40,900 nt of DNA from the NCBI GenBank assembly GCA_900539345.1, contig UQBS01000023.1, positions 1-40,900 of the forward strand, read 5' to 3'. This DNA is from an uncultured Coriobacteriaceae bacterium. GTDB taxonomy: Bacteria > Actinomycetota > Coriobacteriia > Coriobacteriales > UMGS124. How positions within the stretch are numbered: the stretch's first letter is position 1; the number at the start of each line of letters is the position of its first letter. Below, piece after piece: positions 8,245 through 17,330 of this stretch. Both the position numbers and the translations under genes were made by a program. Below the pieces are notes generated by a model. That model ran no database searches and was not told the origin of the DNA. It saw nothing but the letters and a program-made list of their open reading frames with translations.

Positions 8245-8880
8245 TCAAAGTCCCAAGATTCCAACTCTCTCGCGTATGGCGCTCTCGACCTCGATTTCCA
8301 GTTGCTGTGCGTTAATAGCTGTCGGAGTCTCTGTTTCACGCCCTCGTCCCGGATGAAGAATATCCCATCGAGATATTTTCCCATCTTTACGACCCTTTCC
8401 AGGATCATGGTTGCCAAATCCAGGAAGAATCGAATTCCAGATTGGAACATACTTTCCAATAAGTGCGGACTCGGTCAACGGAACCCAGACAGCATTGAGG
8501 ATTAGCATCTTGCAGGCAAAATGATTTACGTCAAGGTTGATTGCCCGCTCTATCGACTTTCGATGATCTTTTGCCACTCGGTTATACAAGGCAGAACCGC
8601 TCTCGCGCACATCAACCGCTACAGCGTTAAGGTCATTGCCTTTAAGCGTCTTTGGGCATGCCTCTCCAATGTAAATGGGGAGTGTCCCTGGCTCAAACAC
8701 ATTGATGTCAGCCATCTCGGCATACGGAGGAAAATCACCCGAATAAAAGAGTGCATATACACCGTTCCCATAGAACGGCTCTATATCTACCAAAGGAATA
8801 AGCTCCGCAGACATAAGTTTCTGAGCCAGAGTATCGGAAAGTGAGGCATAGTCCAAAGGGTTATATGCATACGGCTTCAT
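8245..8880 (-). CDS. Eco29kI-family type II restriction endonuclease (GIY-YIG fold)
   Basis: A 211-residue nuclease of the expected Eco29kI size. The GIY-YIG motifs are visible as GVYALFY (Tyr42) and PIYIGEA (Tyr70). Arg101 and His106 in YNRVAKDHRK, Glu137 in PLTES and Asn149 in PIWNS match the family's catalytic pattern. The known family cuts CCGCGG; this specificity is inferred here. GGAG precedes the ATG at 8880, which overlaps the methyltransferase stop by 20 bases; a longer frame to 8937 is possible. Composition is clearly AT-richer than the flanking genes, as expected for a recently acquired defence locus. The methyltransferase immediately upstream should protect the host. Confidence 0.85.
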   Translation of the reverse strand: MKPYAYNPLDYASLSDTLAQKLMSAELIPLVDIEPFYGNGVYALFYSGDFPPYAEMADINVFEPGTLPIYIGEACPKTLKGNDLNAVAVDVRESGSALYNRVAKDHRKSIERAINLDVNHFACKMLILNAVWVPLTESALIGKYVPIWNSILPGFGNHDPGKGRKDGKISRWDILHPGRGRETETPTAINAQQLEIEVESAIRERVGILGL

Positions 8881-9979
8881 ATCGTTCATCTCCGCACGGG
8901 CTTTTAAGAAGAGCATCATATTGCTTTCGTGCCGCATCTTCTCGCAATGCGCAGGCCACAGACGACGCGACTATACGCGCAAGCTCAACTGGCACAGCAT
9001 TGCCAATCTGTCGCATGCCCTCACTCCAGGCACCAGAAAACTCATACCCATCAGGAAACGTCTGCACCCTAGCGGCCTCACGAACTGTCAAATATCTCAA
9101 TGAGCCATCATCGAAGCGAATCATGTTCTCGCCACCCGGGACTCCATGCACGCCTGCCTTCAGCGCTTTGCATGGCTTACTGAGATCTGAACCCGTATGA
9201 CCGGGATAAGCTTTTGCCTGTCCACCTTTTGCTTCATTATTAAGTTGGGGAACATTACGTATTGCCTCGCCCAACGTACGCCAAGCCATACATCCCGACC
9301 CCTCGACTTGAGCATGAGACGGCCTCGGAAAAGCCCACGATGCCTCCACGTCCGAACGGAATCCAACGATAAAAACACGGTGCCTATGTTGGGGAATTCC
9401 ATAATCTGCCGCATCAACGACAGTCGAAATCACCTCGTACCGCACGCCTTCGGTATCTGCACTGGTATGAGTCCTCGACAAGCGGATCGAATGTTCCTCC
9501 CAGCTCTCTCCGTCACGGCGAACAAGCGAGGGATGTTGAAGCCTCAAAAGAATGTACTCATAGTACGCATGGAACGATGAGCGAGTTAAGCCTTTGACAT
9601 TCTCACAAATGAAAGCTCGAGGCTTAAGCTGAGCAAGTACGGATGTGAATGCGGGGAACATGTCACGAGAGTCACTGTTTGCTTTTGAAAGACCACCCAG
9701 CGAAAACGGCTGGCACGGAGGACCACCGGCTAGTAAGTCAACCGAACAGGGCAAAAACGACCAGTCGATATCTCGGACATCTCCTTCAATGACCTTCATG
9801 TCGGCATCAATCAGCGGATATCCCTTTTCCTGATTGAGACGTAGGGTATTGCAACAATTATGTTCCCATTCGGCTGCAGCCAAATGATGGAAACCAGCAA
9901 GCGAAGTCCCGAGGAGAAGCCCTCCCGCACCTGCAAAAAGCTCAACAGCAGTCAGCCTGTCATCCATCGAAAACCCCAC
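8861..9979 (-). CDS. DNA (cytosine-5) methyltransferase of the restriction-modification pair
   Basis: A 372-residue C5 methyltransferase that would methylate cytosines in the site cut by the adjacent nuclease. Motif I is FAGAGG (15-20). Motif IV is GGPPCQPFS with catalytic Cys89. Motif VI is ENVKGL near 125. Motif VIII is around QHRHRVF, and motifs IX and X are REAARVQTFP and QIGNAVP. The GTG start at 9979 has AAGGA seven bases upstream. The stop overlaps the nuclease start, giving a methylase-first operon. No controller (C) protein gene is present. Codon and base use is AT-richer than in the neighbours, supporting acquisition by transfer. Confidence 0.94.
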   Translation of the reverse strand: MGFSMDDRLTAVELFAGAGGLLLGTSLAGFHHLAAAEWEHNCCNTLRLNQEKGYPLIDADMKVIEGDVRDIDWSFLPCSVDLLAGGPPCQPFSLGGLSKANSDSRDMFPAFTSVLAQLKPRAFICENVKGLTRSSFHAYYEYILLRLQHPSLVRRDGESWEEHSIRLSRTHTSADTEGVRYEVISTVVDAADYGIPQHRHRVFIVGFRSDVEASWAFPRPSHAQVEGSGCMAWRTLGEAIRNVPQLNNEAKGGQAKAYPGHTGSDLSKPCKALKAGVHGVPGGENMIRFDDGSLRYLTVREAARVQTFPDGYEFSGAWSEGMRQIGNAVPVELARIVASSVACALREDAARKQYDALLKSPCGDERYEAVCI

Positions 9980-10075
9980 AATTCAGTCCTTCACGTCAGA
10001 TAATGTAATACTACCGCATCGTATCGACAATTAATTAAACCCGCTAGAGGACGACAGAGAATTCGATACCATTTG

Positions 10076-11233
10076 CTATAGGCTGTGGGAGATTTCGGAG
10101 ATGGCGGTGAGGCCGGATTCGATTTCTTCGGGGGTGTTGAAGTGGGAAAAGCTGAAGCGCACGACGCCCCTGTCGGCCGTGCCGAGGGCTTTGTGCATGA
10201 GCGGGGCGCAGTGGGCACCGGGGCGGGTGCAGATGCCGTAGTCGCCCGAGAGACGGGCGGATACAATCGCCGAGTCGAGATTGCCGATGTTGAGCGCCAC
10301 AACGCCCGTGCGCGCAACACCCGCATGTCCACCGTAGACCACAACGCCCGGGCAGGCCAGTGCGCCTTCTTCAAAACGCTTGGTTAAGTCAGCCACGTAG
10401 GCTGCATGCTCAGCAACGCCCGTACGCTGCAGATATGCCACACCCGCAGCAAGTCCCGCCAAGCCGTGGGCATTGAGCGTGCCGGCCTCGAGACTGTCGG
10501 GCATGCCGGCCGGTTGGCGCCCGTCAAAGCTGTGGATGCCCGTGCCGCCCTCCAAGAGGGCGGGAATCTCCACGCCGGGCGCGGCGATGAGACCACCCGT
10601 GCCCTGGGGTCCGAGCAGCGACTTGTGTCCAGTAAAACAGACGACGTCGGCCCCGAGCGCTGCCATGTCGAGCGGGATGGCACCGGCGGTCTGCGCGGCG
10701 TCAAGCACAAAGAGCGCGCCTGCCTCATGGGCGAGCACCGCCATGCGAGCCACGTCGTACACATCGCCCGTCAGGTTCGAGGCATGGGTCACCACAACGA
10801 GACGCACGGGGCGACCCTGCGCGTCGGGGGCAAAAAGCTCCTGGTAAGCATCCCAATCAAGCGCACCGTCGGTGCCGTGGGGCACGATGTCCACCACGCA
10901 TCCCCGCTCATCACGCGCGCGAAAGAGCGGCCGCAGCACTGAGTTGTGCGAGGCGGCCGTCGTGACGGCGCGCTCGCCGGGGCGCAAAAGGCCCGCAATG
11001 GCCACGTTAAGCGCCCAGGTGACGTTGTAGCCGAACGCAACGCGGGCAGGATCGGGACCTCCTAGCAGGTCGTTCACGGCGCAGCGGCACTCATACACCG
11101 ACATGCCGGCACCCAGGCTCGCAGCATGCACGCCGCGCCCCACGTTGCCCAGCTCGCTCATGGCACGCAGCACGGCCCGGACAACCTCGGGAGGCTTGGC
11201 AAGCGAGGTGGCGGCATTGTCGAAATAAATCAT
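10076..11233 (-). CDS. Class V aminotransferase, cysteine desulfurase/selenocysteine lyase-like
   Basis: A 385-residue PLP enzyme. The Schiff-base lysine is Lys204 in FTGHKSLLGPQG, and the catalytic cysteine is Cys342 in RPGAHCAPL. It starts directly with MIYFDNAATS, so it lacks the longer N-terminus of NifS/SufS and resembles the short cysteine desulfurase family whose function is unsettled. The family mobilises sulfur or selenium from (seleno)cysteine; a role in supplying selenium to SelD is possible given the selenium region, but it is 19 kb away. AAAGGAAA lies upstream of the chosen ATG at 11233; the longer frame to 11317 has no comparable site. It follows the sensor kinase gene by 105 bases. 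Confidence 0.88.
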   Translation of the reverse strand: MIYFDNAATSLAKPPEVVRAVLRAMSELGNVGRGVHAASLGAGMSVYECRCAVNDLLGGPDPARVAFGYNVTWALNVAIAGLLRPGERAVTTAASHNSVLRPLFRARDERGCVVDIVPHGTDGALDWDAYQELFAPDAQGRPVRLVVVTHASNLTGDVYDVARMAVLAHEAGALFVLDAAQTAGAIPLDMAALGADVVCFTGHKSLLGPQGTGGLIAAPGVEIPALLEGGTGIHSFDGRQPAGMPDSLEAGTLNAHGLAGLAAGVAYLQRTGVAEHAAYVADLTKRFEEGALACPGVVVYGGHAGVARTGVVALNIGNLDSAIVSARLSGDYGICTRPGAHCAPLMHKALGTADRGVVRFSFSHFNTPEEIESGLTAISEISHSL

Positions 11234-11338
11234 GAGCGCGGTTTCCTTTCGGCGCGAAGAATCGTTCTCTGCACCCCGTAAGGCTATCGCAGCTTCTCGG
11301 CGCGCGCCACCCCGCACTATGCGAATGGCGGCCTTCCC

Positions 11339-12766
11339 CTACTCCTGCTTGAGCACCGGCAGCTTCACGATGAAGCGCGCACCTCCGCAGGGCGAGTCGT
11401 CGATGGAGACAGTGCCGCCCATGGTCTCCACGGCGTGCTTCACGATGGCCAGGCCCAGGCCCGTGCCGCCCGTCTCACGCGAGCGGCTCGCATCGACGCG
11501 ATAGAAGCGCTCGAACACGCGTTCGCGCAGTTCAGGCGGGATGCCCGTGCCTTCGTCGGACACCTCGAGCTCGACGTTCACATCGTCGCTCGTAACCGCC
11601 ACAAGCACCAAGCCGCCCTCGCGGTTGTACCGCACGGCATTGTCTACCAGGTTGTACACCATCTGCTCAGCCAGCGAGGCAGAGGCGCGCACGATGTGCG
11701 AGCCGCGGCACGCCAGCTGGATGGTCTCCCCACGCTCCTGGGCGCGCGGCGTGAGACGCTCGGCCACACGGCGGCATACCTGTGCGAGGTCCACCGGGTC
11801 CCCCTGCTCCTGACCTTGGCCCGTACCCTGCTCGTCCAGACGCGACAGGGTGAGCACATCGTCGATAAGCGTACGCATGGAGGATGCCTCAGTGCGAATG
11901 AGGCCGGCAAAGCGCGGCACGTCTTGCGCAGGCACGACGCCCGCCTCCATGAGCTCGGCATACCCGCCGATAACCTGCAAGGGGGTCTTCATCTCGTGGC
12001 TCACGTTGCCCGTGAACTCGCGGCGCATGTTGTTGGCGTGCTCGAGGGCGACATTTTGGGCAGCGAGCTCGCGATACTGCGTGTCGATGCGCTCAAGCAG
12101 CGGCTGTAACTCGCGATATGCCTCGTTTTGAGTGGGGCATGCAAGGTCTATCTCACCCAACGGTCGCACAATATGGTCGGTCAACTTGCGCGACACGAGC
12201 GCCGACACCACGATGATGACCACGAGCGACACGGCAAGCGGCACCGACATGCCGCCCAAAAAGGACGGCAGCGACGTGCGAACCTCCGACAGGCGCAACA
12301 CCGACCCATTGCCGAGAAGGATGGCCGCATAGAGGGCGTCGCTGCCCAAGGTTGCCGAGCGGCGCAGCACCGTGGCTTGCTGCTGCGTCTGGGCGGCCTG
12401 CACCTCTTCGCGGTCGGCATGGCTGCCCAGGCTCGAGGCATCTTCCCAGTTGTCGTACAGCACTTCGCCCGATTCGTCGATGAGCGTGCAGCGCATGTCC
12501 ACAAAGGGGATGCGCGAGAGCTGCTCGGCCATCTGGGAGTTATCTGTTCCTCTGTCGATGAGGGATGCGGTGGCACGGGCCTCGGAGAGCAACAGCTCCT
12601 CGGCGTCGCCCTCATACACCCAGAAGCACACGGCTCCCACGGCCAAGGTCACAGCCAGCATCACGGCAAAAGACACGCCGAAAAGCACGGCGAACATGCG
12701 CGTGCGCAAACTGGGATGCTTGCTCGCAGATGCGTCGGGTACGGAAGCGACCTCGCCGCTACCCAT
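11339..12766 (-). CDS. Sensor histidine kinase (PhoR-like) of the phosphate block
   Basis: A 475-residue membrane kinase. Hydrophobic segments at about 24-50 and 172-192 flank an extracytoplasmic sensor region. A linker is followed by the H-box with His257 in NVSHEMKTP, the N-box NLVDNAVRYN, and G-boxes DEGTGIP and GGTGLGLAIVKH. It would autophosphorylate on His257 and pass phosphate to the response regulator encoded just upstream, whose gene overlaps this one by eight bases. The location directly beyond pit and pst genes suggests phosphate sensing (PhoR/PhoP type), but the sensor domain alone does not prove this. Confidence 0.92.
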   Translation of the reverse strand: MGSGEVASVPDASASKHPSLRTRMFAVLFGVSFAVMLAVTLAVGAVCFWVYEGDAEELLLSEARATASLIDRGTDNSQMAEQLSRIPFVDMRCTLIDESGEVLYDNWEDASSLGSHADREEVQAAQTQQQATVLRRSATLGSDALYAAILLGNGSVLRLSEVRTSLPSFLGGMSVPLAVSLVVIIVVSALVSRKLTDHIVRPLGEIDLACPTQNEAYRELQPLLERIDTQYRELAAQNVALEHANNMRREFTGNVSHEMKTPLQVIGGYAELMEAGVVPAQDVPRFAGLIRTEASSMRTLIDDVLTLSRLDEQGTGQGQEQGDPVDLAQVCRRVAERLTPRAQERGETIQLACRGSHIVRASASLAEQMVYNLVDNAVRYNREGGLVLVAVTSDDVNVELEVSDEGTGIPPELRERVFERFYRVDASRSRETGGTGLGLAIVKHAVETMGGTVSIDDSPCGGARFIVKLPVLKQE

Positions 12767-13469
12767 TCTCTACCGGGCCCTTGGCGCGGTAGCCCACGCC
12801 GCGCACCGTCTGGATGCACTCCTCGGCGCCCGGGCATGCCACCGACAGCTTGTGGCGCAGCGTCTGCACATGGGCGTCGACCGTGCGCGTCTCGCCCACA
12901 TAGGTTATCTCCCACACGCGCTCGAGCAGCTGAGCGCGGCTGAGCACGCGCCCGAGGTTGCTCATCAGCTCGGCGAGAAGGTCGAACTCCTTGAGCGTGA
13001 GCTCAACGGGCACGCCGCCGGCACGCACCTCGCGCGCATCGCGGTCAAGCTCGATGGGACCACATTCAAGCAGGTCAACAGGGACAGACGTGTTCGCGGC
13101 GACCCTGGCGGCGCGTCTCAGAAGGGCGTTGCAGCGACTCACGAGCTCCATCATGCCGAACGGCTTGGCCAGGTAATCGTCGGCGCCGGCATCGAGGCCC
13201 ACGACCTTGTCGAACTCGGTGCCCTTGGCGGTGAGCATCATGACGGGGATGTGCGCGTAGCGCGTGTCGCGACGCAGCTCGGCAAGCAGCGCGAGGCCGT
13301 CGGTGCCAGGCAACATGATGTCAAGCAAAATCAGGTCGGGCACACGCTCGGCGAGAGCCTGGCGAAACGGTCCCGCGCTGGGGAAACCCTCCGCCTCCAA
13401 ACCCGCCTGCTTGAGCGCGTATAGGGCGAGCTCGCGGATGTTGACCTCGTCCTCAACGTAGTAAATCAT
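12759..13469 (-). CDS. OmpR/PhoB-family response regulator
   Basis: A 236-residue two-domain regulator. The receiver has acidic residues Glu6 and Asp7 and phosphoacceptor Asp50 in LILLDIMLPGTDG. The C-terminal winged helix ends with the family pattern RTVDAHVQTLRHKL and TVRGVGYR. It is cotranscribed with the overlapping kinase gene. A TATAAT promoter lies 36 bases before the start. By position it is the likely regulator of the pst, pit and alkaline phosphatase genes nearby; that target set is inferred. Confidence 0.93.
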   Translation of the reverse strand: MIYYVEDEVNIRELALYALKQAGLEAEGFPSAGPFRQALAERVPDLILLDIMLPGTDGLALLAELRRDTRYAHIPVMMLTAKGTEFDKVVGLDAGADDYLAKPFGMMELVSRCNALLRRAARVAANTSVPVDLLECGPIELDRDAREVRAGGVPVELTLKEFDLLAELMSNLGRVLSRAQLLERVWEITYVGETRTVDAHVQTLRHKLSVACPGAEECIQTVRGVGYRAKGPVENG

Positions 13470-13505
13470 GTGACCTGCCCTCTCGACTCCCCTACTTTGC
13501 CCGCA

Positions 13506-13535
13506 ATTATACCGTTGCGCTCAAAAGGTGTCGCA
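13506..13535 (-). promoter_or_regulatory. Candidate sigma-70-type promoter of the two-component operon
   Basis: On the minus strand a perfect TATAAT occupies 13511-13506. TGCGAC, 18 bases upstream, is a weak -35. A dyad GTCGCAT/ATGCGAC overlaps the -35 area and may instead be a weak terminator of the preceding DUF47 gene. Confidence 0.5.
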
Positions 13536-13610
13536 TCACAGCACCCGGGAATGCGACGTGCCAAAACACCCGACTTCGCGCGCGGCACCTCCGCAGCGCC
13601 TCCCGGCAAC

Positions 13611-14237
13611 CTATACGCTCTGCGCAATGAGCGCCTGCACACGCTCGGCGGCATTCTCCACGCTGTCCATGGCTTCTTCCACCGTGTCGAGCAGGGCGTG
13701 AGAAAGGCGCACGGCCTGGGGGTCGGCGTCCTTATCGGCATAGAGGGCATGCGCGGCGTCGATATAGATGCGGTCGCAGTCGCTCTCATAGGACTGCACC
13801 TTCACCAGGTGCTTCTCGATGTCGGCCGAATGCTTGAGGAAGCCGGGCAGCTCGTCAAGAGCGGTCTTGAGGTCGGAGCACGCATATACCAGCATGGACA
13901 CCATCACGACCGCGTCGTGGGGAAGCTTGGACAGGTTGAAGATGTATGCCTGAATGGCAACCTGCTCGACGGCATCGACCACGTCGTCGAGGGCATGGGC
14001 AAGAGCCCCCATGCCGTCGCGCTCCAAGGGCACCACGAAGTCGGAGAGCAAGTGGCTCTGAATCTGGTGATTCACCTGGTCAGCGTCGTTTTCCACCGTG
14101 TGGAGCGCGTTGGTGAGGGCACGCGAGCCAAGCTCGCCGGCCTCGATGCCGCCACGCAGGTTCTGCGCGATCTCCTCGCAGTGCTGCGCCTGATTCTTGA
14201 ACGCCTCGTAATAGTCGAAGCCTTTCCTGCCCGGCAT
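13611..14237 (-). CDS. DUF47/PhoU-like accessory protein of the Pit phosphate transporter
   Basis: A 208-residue, mostly helical cytoplasmic protein of the DUF47 family. It starts MPGRKGFDYYEAFKNQA, with the typical F-x-Y-F-x-A-F opening, and contains many charged heptads with a conserved central S-D-x-x-x-P-L-E-R-D pattern. DUF47 proteins resemble PhoU and are regularly encoded with pit, where they are thought to modulate phosphate transport. I chose the ATG at 14237, preceded by AGGAG; an ATG at 14273 also has a ribosome site and would add 12 residues. It lies 51 bases beyond the pitA stop in the same operon. Confidence 0.87.
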   Translation of the reverse strand: MPGRKGFDYYEAFKNQAQHCEEIAQNLRGGIEAGELGSRALTNALHTVENDADQVNHQIQSHLLSDFVVPLERDGMGALAHALDDVVDAVEQVAIQAYIFNLSKLPHDAVVMVSMLVYACSDLKTALDELPGFLKHSADIEKHLVKVQSYESDCDRIYIDAAHALYADKDADPQAVRLSHALLDTVEEAMDSVENAAERVQALIAQSV

Positions 14238-14288
14238 GCGTGAGCTCCTCTCATATGCCTTCGCGTCGATCATCTCAAGCCCTCCCCT

Positions 14289-15338
14289 TTACATGAAAAC
14301 AAGGAACAGATAGGTAAAGGCCCACGCCAAAAAGCCGCATCCCGGGAAGGTCAGCACCCAGGTGAGGACCATGCGCCCCGCCAGGTTCCACTTGACGCCG
14401 CGCAGGCTCTTCTCGGCGCCCACGCCCATGATCGCGGTGGTCTTGGTGTGCGTGGTGGACACGGGCATGCCGGTAAAGGTGGCAAGGCCGATGCAGAAGC
14501 ACGCCGACAGGCAGGCGGCAAAGCCCTGGTACTGCTCCATCTTGACCATCTCGAGACCGACTGACTTGATGATTTTGCGGCCGCCCACGGCCGTGCCCAG
14601 CGACATGGCGAGGCTTATGAGCACGATGAGCCACAGGGGAAATCCCTGCATATCGGACGTGCCGTACATTCCCAGCATCACGGCGAGCATGGCAAGCGAC
14701 AGGAACTTCTGGCCGTCTTGGGCACCGTGCAGCACCGCCACGCCGGCACCGGCCACAATCTGCGCCCACTTGAAGAACCTCGTGGTGGCAGATCGGCTGA
14801 AGCCCGCGCAGGCTTGCTTGATGAGACGAACGAAAAGCCAACCTGTACCGAATCCCAGGACTGTGGAGATGACCAGGCCATAGATGACCTTGATCCACTG
14901 GTCGGCGTTGACGCCGCCAAGGCCGCCCTGCAAGGCGATGGCCGCACCGGTGATGCCCGCGATAAGCGAGTGACTCTGGCTCGTGGGAATGCCCAGGGCC
15001 CAGGCGGCGACACCCCACACGATAATGGCGACCATGGCGGCAGCGAGCGCAACGAGCGCCGCATGATTGTCGCCGCCGAAATCCACCATGCCAAAGATGG
15101 TGCCGGCAACAGCCGTGGAGATGGCGGTGATGCCCACAAGACCGATGAAGTTGCAGATAGCGGCCATAGCGATGGCGCGCCCTGCAGACATCGCGCGGGT
15201 TCCCACCACCGTGGCGATGGCGTTGGGCGCGTCGGTGGCGCCGTTCACCATGGTGGCACCCAAGCACAGAACCACAATGACTCCGAGCATCGGATTGACG
15301 GCAATGGCCGCTAGCACACTGGACAGATCGACGGCCAT
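14289..15338 (-). CDS. PitA-type inorganic phosphate transporter
   Basis: A 349-residue membrane protein with about ten hydrophobic segments. The inverted repeats of the PiT family are visible: GATDAPNAIATVVGTRA near residue 40 and HGAQDGQKFLSL near 210. PiT carriers take up phosphate, often as a metal-phosphate, with H+ or Na+ at low affinity, complementing the high-affinity Pst system next door. The ATG at 15338 follows AAGGAGG by five bases; the extended frame to 15371 has no such site. It is followed by the DUF47 gene. Confidence 0.93.
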   Translation of the reverse strand: MAVDLSSVLAAIAVNPMLGVIVVLCLGATMVNGATDAPNAIATVVGTRAMSAGRAIAMAAICNFIGLVGITAISTAVAGTIFGMVDFGGDNHAALVALAAAMVAIIVWGVAAWALGIPTSQSHSLIAGITGAAIALQGGLGGVNADQWIKVIYGLVISTVLGFGTGWLFVRLIKQACAGFSRSATTRFFKWAQIVAGAGVAVLHGAQDGQKFLSLAMLAVMLGMYGTSDMQGFPLWLIVLISLAMSLGTAVGGRKIIKSVGLEMVKMEQYQGFAACLSACFCIGLATFTGMPVSTTHTKTTAIMGVGAEKSLRGVKWNLAGRMVLTWVLTFPGCGFLAWAFTYLFLVFM

Positions 15339-15442
15339 CTCGGCCTCCTTGCAGACTCCCAATACTGACAACTACAAGGATGTCAGGAAGGCGCAAAGCG
15401 CATGCAACGCTTTTGCAAAGCTTGTGTAAAGTCGACCGGTCC

Positions 15443-15483
15443 AAAACGAAAACCCCGCCCGCCAACACCCAGCGGACGAGGTT
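15443..15483 (-). terminator. Rho-independent terminator downstream of the pst operon
   Basis: On the minus strand AACCTCGTCCGCT pairs with GGCGGGCGGGGTT (13 pairs with wobbles, 7-nt loop), followed by TTCGTTTT. It lies just beyond repeat copy C, separating pstB from pitA. Confidence 0.82.
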
Positions 15484-15499
15484 GCCGCCCTCTAAAACG

Positions 15500-15582
15500 C
15501 AGGTTCTGATGCGCAAGGCGCGCGAAGCCGATGCGTACTGGACGTACGTGAGGTTTCGCGGAACGCAGCGCATCAGGTTCTG
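15500..15582 (+). repeat. Nested inverted-repeat element, copy C
   Basis: CTGATGCGC at 15506-15514 pairs with 15568-15576. CGCGAAGCC at 15521-15529 pairs with GGTTTCGCG at 15552-15560 (one G-U). The centre is the core GCGTACTGGACGTACGT. AGGTTCTG occurs at both ends. It lies ten bases beyond the pstB stop. Confidence 0.75.
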
Positions 15583-15592
15583 CCTCGCCCTA

Positions 15593-16441
15593 TTAGCCGA
15601 AGCGACCGTTGACGTAGTCGGCAGTACGAGCATCCCTCGGCCTCTCGAAGATGTCCTTCGTGGGAGCGCATTCGACCATCTCGCCGAGCAGGAAAAACGC
15701 CGTGCGGTCGGCGATGCGCTGGGCCTGCTGCATGTTGTGGGTCACCATGATGACCGTGTAGTCGCGCTTGAGCTGACCCACGAGCTCCTCGATCTTTGCC
15801 GTGGAGATGGGGTCGAGGGCGCTCGTCGACTCGTCCATGAGCAGCACCTCGGGCTCAACGGCCAGGGCGCGTGCGATGCACAGGCGCTGCTGCTGGCCAC
15901 CCGACAGACCCAGGGCGTTCTTCTTCAGACGGTCCTTGAGCTCGTCCCAAATGGCAGCCTGACGCAGGGACTTCTCCACGATGCGGTCGAGTTCCTGGCG
16001 GTCGCGGATGCCGTGGGTGCGCGGGCCAAAGGCCACGTTGTCGTAGATGCTCATGGGAAAGGGGTTGGGCTGCTGGAACACCATGCCCACGCGGCGACGC
16101 AGCTCGGTGGCGGCCATGCCGTGATAGGCGTCATCGTGGTCGAGCGTGATCTTGCCCTCGACACGGCAGCCTTCGACGAGGTCGTTCATGCGGTTGAGCG
16201 TCTTGAGCAGGGTCGACTTACCGCAACCCGACGGGCCGATGAGGGCCGTCACCTTGTTGGCCGGGAAGTTGAGGTTGATGTCCTTGAGCGCATGGAAGTC
16301 GCGATAGTACAGGTTGAGATCCTCGACGCCCATCTTCGGCGGCACAGCTGCCATGGCAACGGCAGGGCTCGCGGCACGCTCGGCACATACCTGCCCCATC
16401 ACCGAGGCGATCGACGAGGCGGCACTGGAAACGCTAGTCAC
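15593..16441 (-). CDS. pstB: Phosphate ABC transporter ATP-binding protein
   Basis: A 282-residue ATPase that powers phosphate import by PstCA. Walker A is GPSGCGKST (69-77), the signature is LSGGQQQR near 180, Walker B is VLLMDEST, and the H-loop is MVTHNM. The phosphate-specific sequence FQQPNPFPMSIYDNV is present. It has about 35 extra N-terminal residues, rich in Ala and Ser, before the usual PstB start. The GTG start at 16441 is supported by AAAGGGG six bases upstream and overlaps the pstA stop by eight bases. The stop abuts repeat copy C. Confidence 0.96.
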   Translation of the reverse strand: MTSVSSAASSIASVMGQVCAERAASPAVAMAAVPPKMGVEDLNLYYRDFHALKDINLNFPANKVTALIGPSGCGKSTLLKTLNRMNDLVEGCRVEGKITLDHDDAYHGMAATELRRRVGMVFQQPNPFPMSIYDNVAFGPRTHGIRDRQELDRIVEKSLRQAAIWDELKDRLKKNALGLSGGQQQRLCIARALAVEPEVLLMDESTSALDPISTAKIEELVGQLKRDYTVIMVTHNMQQAQRIADRTAFFLLGEMVECAPTKDIFERPRDARTADYVNGRFG

Positions 16442-17330
16442 TTTGGACCCCTTTGTTCATGCGACGGGCCGTGGCCGTCGTCGCCAGGTTGATGAGAAGC
16501 ACGAGCACAAGCAGCACCACGGCGGTGGCATAGGTCTCGCCGATGTGCAGGCCCTCACTCGAAAGAACGTACATGTGCACGGCAAGCGTGCGAACGGAGT
16601 CGAACACGGCCGCCGGTCCCTCGGCCACAAAGTTGGGGATGGCTGCGATGGAGCCAGCGGTGAAGATGAGCGCGGCCACCTCGCCCACGCAGCGGCCCAG
16701 AGCCAGGATCACACCACCAAGGATGCCCGGCATGGCACTGGGGAGCACGCAGCGAAAGACCGTGCGCACGCGACCTGCGCCCAGGCCGTAGCCGCCCTGG
16801 CGATACGCATCGGGCACGGCGAGCAAGGCCTCCTCGGTGGTGCGCATGATCACAGGCAGCACCATGATGGCCAGCGTGCAGGCACCGGAAAGAAGCGACA
16901 GGCCCATCTTGCACACGCCCACGAAGAAGAGGGCTCCGAACAGACCGTAGATGATGGAGGGAATGCCCTGGAGCGTCTCGGCCGTGATGCGCACAAGCTT
17001 GACGAAACGGCTGGCACGCGGGGCGTATTCCACCAGGTAGATGGCGCTGCCCACACCCACGGGCACAGCGATGAGAAGCGCCAGCAGCGCCATGAGCAGG
17101 GTGTTCACAAGCGCGGGCATGAGCGAGACGTTGTTGGAGTTGTACTCCCACTCGAACAGCGACGGCTTGAGCTCGGGAATGCCCATCACGCAGATGTAAC
17201 CCACGATGCCCACGAGCACGAGCGCCGCGAAGGCCGCGCCCAGATACACCAGGCCGCGCTGCAGAAGCGCCATGGGCCTTGTGCCCGCAGGACGCACGCG
17301 GTCGAAAGCCGCGCCGGCGACGGTCCTCAT
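16434..17330 (-). CDS. pstA: Phosphate ABC transporter permease PstA
   Basis: A 298-residue inner-membrane permease with about six transmembrane segments. It carries the ABC permease loop in YRQGGYGLGAGRVRTVFRCVLP (EAA-like) and the PstA segment GIPSIIYGLFG. It forms the phosphate channel with PstC. The start codon overlaps the pstC stop (ATGA type), and its own stop overlaps pstB, so the operon is tightly coupled. Confidence 0.95.
   Translation of the reverse strand: MRTVAGAAFDRVRPAGTRPMALLQRGLVYLGAAFAALVLVGIVGYICVMGIPELKPSLFEWEYNSNNVSLMPALVNTLLMALLALLIAVPVGVGSAIYLVEYAPRASRFVKLVRITAETLQGIPSIIYGLFGALFFVGVCKMGLSLLSGACTLAIMVLPVIMRTTEEALLAVPDAYRQGGYGLGAGRVRTVFRCVLPSAMPGILGGVILALGRCVGEVAALIFTAGSIAAIPNFVAEGPAAVFDSVRTLAVHMYVLSSEGLHIGETYATAVVLLVLVLLINLATTATARRMNKGVQSD

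Noticed and set aside
8176..10075. Attachment-site duplications flanking the restriction island
   Set aside because: I found no direct repeat at both ends, only the half repeat element on one side.
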